A stretch of DNA of 40,712 nucleotides from Bacteroidota bacterium (GTDB taxonomy: Bacteria; Bacteroidota; Bacteroidia; AKYH767-A; OLB10). Within the stretch, counting starts at the first letter, position 1. Each line of letters starts with the position of its first letter. Shown piece after piece: positions 36,896 to 40,712 of the stretch. The position numbers and the translations under genes are program-made. The notes under the pieces were generated by a model. The model saw only the letters and a list, made by a program, of their open reading frames with translations, was not told where the DNA came from and did not search any database. Location: assembly GCA_947447155.1 (NCBI GenBank), contig CANFIN010000013.1, positions 1 to 40,712 on the forward strand, given 5' to 3'.

Positions 36896-39800
36896 CTATT
36901 TTTTAATGATTAATTTTTTTGTCATTTGTTGATTTCCAGAAACTAAACGCACGAAGTAAACTCCATTGCTAAATTCAGACATATCGACTACTTTATTACC
37001 TGCCGTTACATTTTCATCTTTACTAGAATAGATTATTTTTCCCATCATATCTAGTACATCAATTGAAGCATCCGTACGATTCATTAAATTATAATCGATA
37101 TACACCAACGACTCTGAAGGATTTGGATAAACATTTAAGTTGGTAGTATTAGTTAAAATAAATTCATCTTGACCAGTTGCAATTCCAACTGTAAACTGTT
37201 TATAAGCCTGTCCCCCAAAATCTGAATTGAAATTATACATTACATTTCCCATTGTGTTTTTAAAACGAACATATCCGTTTCCTTGTGCTGTATTGGCCCA
37301 CCACGAAAGTCCATCTTCGCCTGCATCTAATAATTCAAATCGATAACAACCGTTTGGTAAATTAAGAGTATCGTTATAATATGTATTAGCCGAAAGATTG
37401 CTTCTTGAAAGGATGATGTTTCCATTTTCATCTTTCACAGTATAACTATTTTCTGAAGGAGCACTATTAGTTTTTAATTCAATTACAAATTGCGATGGAG
37501 TTGAACTTGGATAAACAAAATTTGTGCGCATCGTATCGTTATGTGCATACTGATCTTGTACACCATTTGGATTACTCACATACGCATAGAATTTTGTTGC
37601 TCCACCAATCCAATTAAAGTTTGGCAGATTCAACGTAGTAGTTTGCATAAAAGGTAAAGTGCCTGTCCAATTATATACTGTTGGAGTAGCACCTTGCAAG
37701 CCATATGTAATAGTAGCAGAAGTAAGTGTAGTTGATCCGGTATTTTTTATAATAATAGTAGGCGAGGAACAAACAGGATTTTTACGCATCCACATTTGAT
37801 TTGTAGTTGGAGCTAAAATATCATTGATTGCTACATCATTGCTAAAGTTAGGTGCGCCATAACTCACAAGCTGATCTTCAATTTGGTAATAATCCCAACC
37901 CGATGTTTGCGTATATGCCTGCACGTTATGATCTAATGAGAATGATGTTCCTGGGGTTATAAAATCAGAAATTTCCCAATCATACGTCCATACCTCAGCA
38001 CCCGGACACCAGTTAGAGCGATCGTACACCCATGTACCTCCTTGCGGATATAAAGGATTGTAGTCGCAGTTATCTCTCCAAACTAATTTTGCATAACGTT
38101 GAACCCCGTTTACTTTGTAATAATGGCTCTTTGGACAAAACTCTGCACAGTTACTTGGTGTATCCATGCCATGTCCTGTAACGCGTGACTTCCATCTTCC
38201 TTGCACTGCATTTGGTGCTAAGCTAACTGTTAATGCTGGCAAATGATTATCGATTGGATCGCTAGCTACACCATAATTAAAATTACCATTCCATAAATTT
38301 TGAATTCCTAATACATTTCGTGGAGGCGTTCCTTCAATAAATAAAAATTTCACATCTAATAATTCCTGCCAATTACCTGCAGCCATATCCACGCTATCAC
38401 GCAGTAACGTTCGGTAGTCACTCACATCAAAAGTCCATGTCCACCCACTACCTAAACTTAATCCGTTTCCATAAGGAGTGATATATCTACCCATCTCATA
38501 TCTTATTGTGTTAGGAGAATAAGTATAGTAAGTATAAACCTGTTGATTTATTGTTCCATCCGCAGGAGTCAATGTTGAGTCGATCATTTGACCTTGCGGC
38601 GTGTAAATAAAATTAGTGTATGAAAGCGGCCATACTACCATCGTATCAGTAGGCACTCCAATATTATTTATTGTATCCAAATATGCTACAATTTGTGTTG
38701 GTGGGTTCATCACTGAATCTAAAACAAATACAGAATCTAACTGTGAGGCATATACGCCCTGTTCAAATGTCAAGTTAGGCCGTAATGTTGTTTCTGTCCA
38801 TGCATAATTAATTTCGGCAGAGCTCTTAAGCGGATTATCAGCCCCGAGACTAAAGTAAGCAGGTCCATGATTCAATGGAGAGGCATCTGCGGCTGTAAAA
38901 TAATTGCCATCATCAAAATGATAATAGGCTACAAGGTTATTATAATAAGGATGTGACGAATCAATTTTCTTATTCATAAATTGCTGAATAGTTGCCTGTG
39001 ATAAATCAACATTAAACACTGCAAACTCATCTATTCTTCCATCATATGACAATGACCCGTTCCAAGTTCCTTTTGCAATTCGGAATTTATCAATTCCATT
39101 CATCAACTTTGTTTTACCTGCAGTTGTAAAAAATGTGGTTCCATTCAAATAAATTTTCATTGCACCCGTAGCACAATTTTTAGTGAATGTCCAATAATTC
39201 CACTGCCCTTTTATCTGAGTTGCTGTTGCAGCTTTTGATATGCGGTCATAGCTAGAACCATCTGTTCCAGCATCCCAGTAAACTTTTGAATCAGACCATG
39301 GCGTATGCGAATTTATTACGCGATTACCCGAAACACCAACAGCTTCGAAAGTTGTACCATCCATTGGTTGCAAAGCAGGATCTCCATAAGCCCAGAAAGA
39401 AACCGTTATAAAAGAATCGATTGCTGCCAAATCAGGATTAACAGGAACTTCTACGTAAGAAGCATAATGAGTTTTAAGCGCACGATCGTTAGATGCGTTG
39501 GTTACACCCGACTTAAATGTAGTTATATTTGATGTAACAATATTATCTACACCCGTATTGGCATTATCAAAAGATACTTCAATAATCAAGTTTGATACAC
39601 CATCCCAGTAAAAAGAATTTGTTAATTGAATATTCCTCCAACCTGCTGTATTAGGTAAGAAATTATGTGCTTTATTATAGACTGTAGTAAATCCAATCGG
39701 ACTTGTTGTTGCAGCTGTTAAAGTATCTGCTGTAACCGATTTCATACGAATTGTCAGTTTATTGAATGACGAACCTATTGATTGCAAAAAGAAGTTTAAT

Positions 39801-40339
39801 CCGGTGATGTTACCAGCACCCATACCCGCGGCCGTTAGTTCTGATGCGCGCCACAAATATTGCGACTTCGAAATGTTATTAGATGTTCCGAAAGGATGAT
39901 TTGAATTAGTAGTACCTGGAGCAACACTATATGTGTTTAAAGAAGTTGTTGTAAGGTGATTTATAAAATAATCCCAATGCGTATTATGTGTATAGGTAGG
40001 TGCATTCGAATAAGTATACGAAGAAAAATTACCTCCATTCACCAAATACAAATTTTGATTATGAATAGTGCTATCAATTAATCCTGTGTGCTTATAAACA
40101 TAAGTATTAGTTAAATAATCCCATTCTCCGCACTCTGGGAATTGTGCAGGATTACATTTCAAAGTATAAAGCATTATTATTTTTTCGACATTCATTGTGT
40201 CTGAAGGAAACACAAACCACGCTCGCTGGGGAGAATTAAAAGTAAATGCCTGTACAACGGTTGTATCGCCTGCACCAGCAAACATTTTAGAAACACCAAC
40301 AAAAAATAGAATTGCTACAATGAGTAATTTCTTTTTCAT
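36896..40339 (-). CDS. Secreted PNGase-F-related protein with inserted jelly-roll-like and LamG domains and T9SS sorting domain
   Basis: Signal peptide; split PNGase-F-like segments (FPECGEWDYLTNTYVYKHTG ... GHGMDTPSNCAEFCPKSHYYKVNG...WRDNCDYNPLYPQGGTWVYDRSNWCPG); LamG-like SFWAYGDPA...GQWNYWTFTKNCATGAMKIYLNG...YDGRIDEFAVFN; C-term NLNVYPNPSESLVYIDY...FSNGVYFVRLV...KKLIIKK. Confidence 0.82.
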   Translation of the reverse strand: MKKKLLIVAILFFVGVSKMFAGAGDTTVVQAFTFNSPQRAWFVFPSDTMNVEKIIMLYTLKCNPAQFPECGEWDYLTNTYVYKHTGLIDSTIHNQNLYLVNGGNFSSYTYSNAPTYTHNTHWDYFINHLTTTSLNTYSVAPGTTNSNHPFGTSNNISKSQYLWRASELTAAGMGAGNITGLNFFLQSIGSSFNKLTIRMKSVTADTLTAATTSPIGFTTVYNKAHNFLPNTAGWRNIQLTNSFYWDGVSNLIIEVSFDNANTGVDNIVTSNITTFKSGVTNASNDRALKTHYASYVEVPVNPDLAAIDSFITVSFWAYGDPALQPMDGTTFEAVGVSGNRVINSHTPWSDSKVYWDAGTDGSSYDRISKAATATQIKGQWNYWTFTKNCATGAMKIYLNGTTFFTTAGKTKLMNGIDKFRIAKGTWNGSLSYDGRIDEFAVFNVDLSQATIQQFMNKKIDSSHPYYNNLVAYYHFDDGNYFTAADASPLNHGPAYFSLGADNPLKSSAEINYAWTETTLRPNLTFEQGVYASQLDSVFVLDSVMNPPTQIVAYLDTINNIGVPTDTMVVWPLSYTNFIYTPQGQMIDSTLTPADGTINQQVYTYYTYSPNTIRYEMGRYITPYGNGLSLGSGWTWTFDVSDYRTLLRDSVDMAAGNWQELLDVKFLFIEGTPPRNVLGIQNLWNGNFNYGVASDPIDNHLPALTVSLAPNAVQGRWKSRVTGHGMDTPSNCAEFCPKSHYYKVNGVQRYAKLVWRDNCDYNPLYPQGGTWVYDRSNWCPGAEVWTYDWEISDFITPGTSFSLDHNVQAYTQTSGWDYYQIEDQLVSYGAPNFSNDVAINDILAPTTNQMWMRKNPVCSSPTIIIKNTGSTTLTSATITYGLQGATPTVYNWTGTLPFMQTTTLNLPNFNWIGGATKFYAYVSNPNGVQDQYAHNDTMRTNFVYPSSTPSQFVIELKTNSAPSENSYTVKDENGNIILSRSNLSANTYYNDTLNLPNGCYRFELLDAGEDGLSWWANTAQGNGYVRFKNTMGNVMYNFNSDFGGQAYKQFTVGIATGQDEFILTNTTNLNVYPNPSESLVYIDYNLMNRTDASIDVLDMMGKIIYSSKDENVTAGNKVVDMSEFSNGVYFVRLVSGNQQMTKKLIIKK

Positions 40340-40410
40340 AAACTTTGATTTTGTGGATTTAAATATAGTTACTACAAATTAGATTCGATTTGTTTTTACA
40401 TTAAAAAGAG

Positions 40411-40438
40411 AAAGCGTACTCAAAAAAGAATACGCCTT
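40411..40438 (-). terminator. Rho-independent terminator downstream of infB
   Basis: On the minus strand AAGGCGTATTC-tttttt-GAGTACGCTTT (with G-T pairs), followed by CTCTTTTT. Confidence 0.7.
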
Positions 40439-40464
40439 ATCTTTATTTTACCCAACACTCATGA

Positions 40465-40712
40465 TTATGCAAGTGTTCTCTTAATTGCTACATTTTCATA
40501 CCCCTCAATAATATCACCTTCCATAATGCCATTAAAGTTATTGATATTTAATCCGCACTCCATACCTGCCTGAACTTCTTTCGCATCATCTTTAAATCGT
40601 TTTAACGATGCAAGTTCACCACTATGAACTACAATGCCATCACGAATAATTCTGATTTTAGTATTTCTATTTATTTTTCCTTCTAACACCATACATCCTG
40701 CAATCGTACCCA
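40465..40712 (-). CDS. infB: Translation initiation factor IF-2, C-terminal fragment (runs off the right edge)
   Basis: [76 protein letters not shown]-2 C-terminal domain. The frame is open to the window end. Confidence 0.92.
   Translation of the reverse strand, partial: GTIAGCMVLEGKINRNTKIRIIRDGIVVHSGELASLKRFKDDAKEVQAGMECGLNINNFNGIMEGDIIEGYENVAIKRTLA

Overview
This is a low-GC Bacteroidota chromosomal window of mostly ordinary, densely packed genes. (1) Positions 1-3656 (-) hold a very large secreted GEVED-type surface protein. It runs off the left edge and is missing from the supplied ORF track. (2) 4015-8492 (+): pabB-like, tilS, a deoxyhypusine-synthase-like gene and a polyprenol-phosphate mannosyltransferase-like GT2. 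(3) 8489-12069 (-): nhaA, manC and a class I aminotransferase. (4) An orphan membrane protein ends in an apparent HPt-like domain without its histidine. (5) Kynurenine genes kmo and kynU flank two T9SS-sorted secreted proteins. (6) 19470-30731 (-): an alternative complex III (actABCDEF) plus cytochrome oxidase coxB/coxA operon. (7) A SPOR + TonB_C chimera, a DUF421 protein, a stand-alone Pycsar-effector-like (PycTM) protein, and a photolyase-like protein lacking the canonical Fe-S cysteine signature. (8) A two-gene (-) unit: a PNGase-F-related/LamG/T9SS protein and an S46 dipeptidyl-peptidase. (9) The infB 3' end at the right edge. I do not see a clearly novel multi-gene system. The best leads are the orphan PycTM protein, the TTTAGAAAT repeats before the photolyase gene, the pseudo-HPt protein, the SPOR-TonB chimera, the palindromic intergenic elements at 13379-13568, and a vestigial sorting-domain tail after the LRR gene. 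All calls come from reading the sequence; no search was run.
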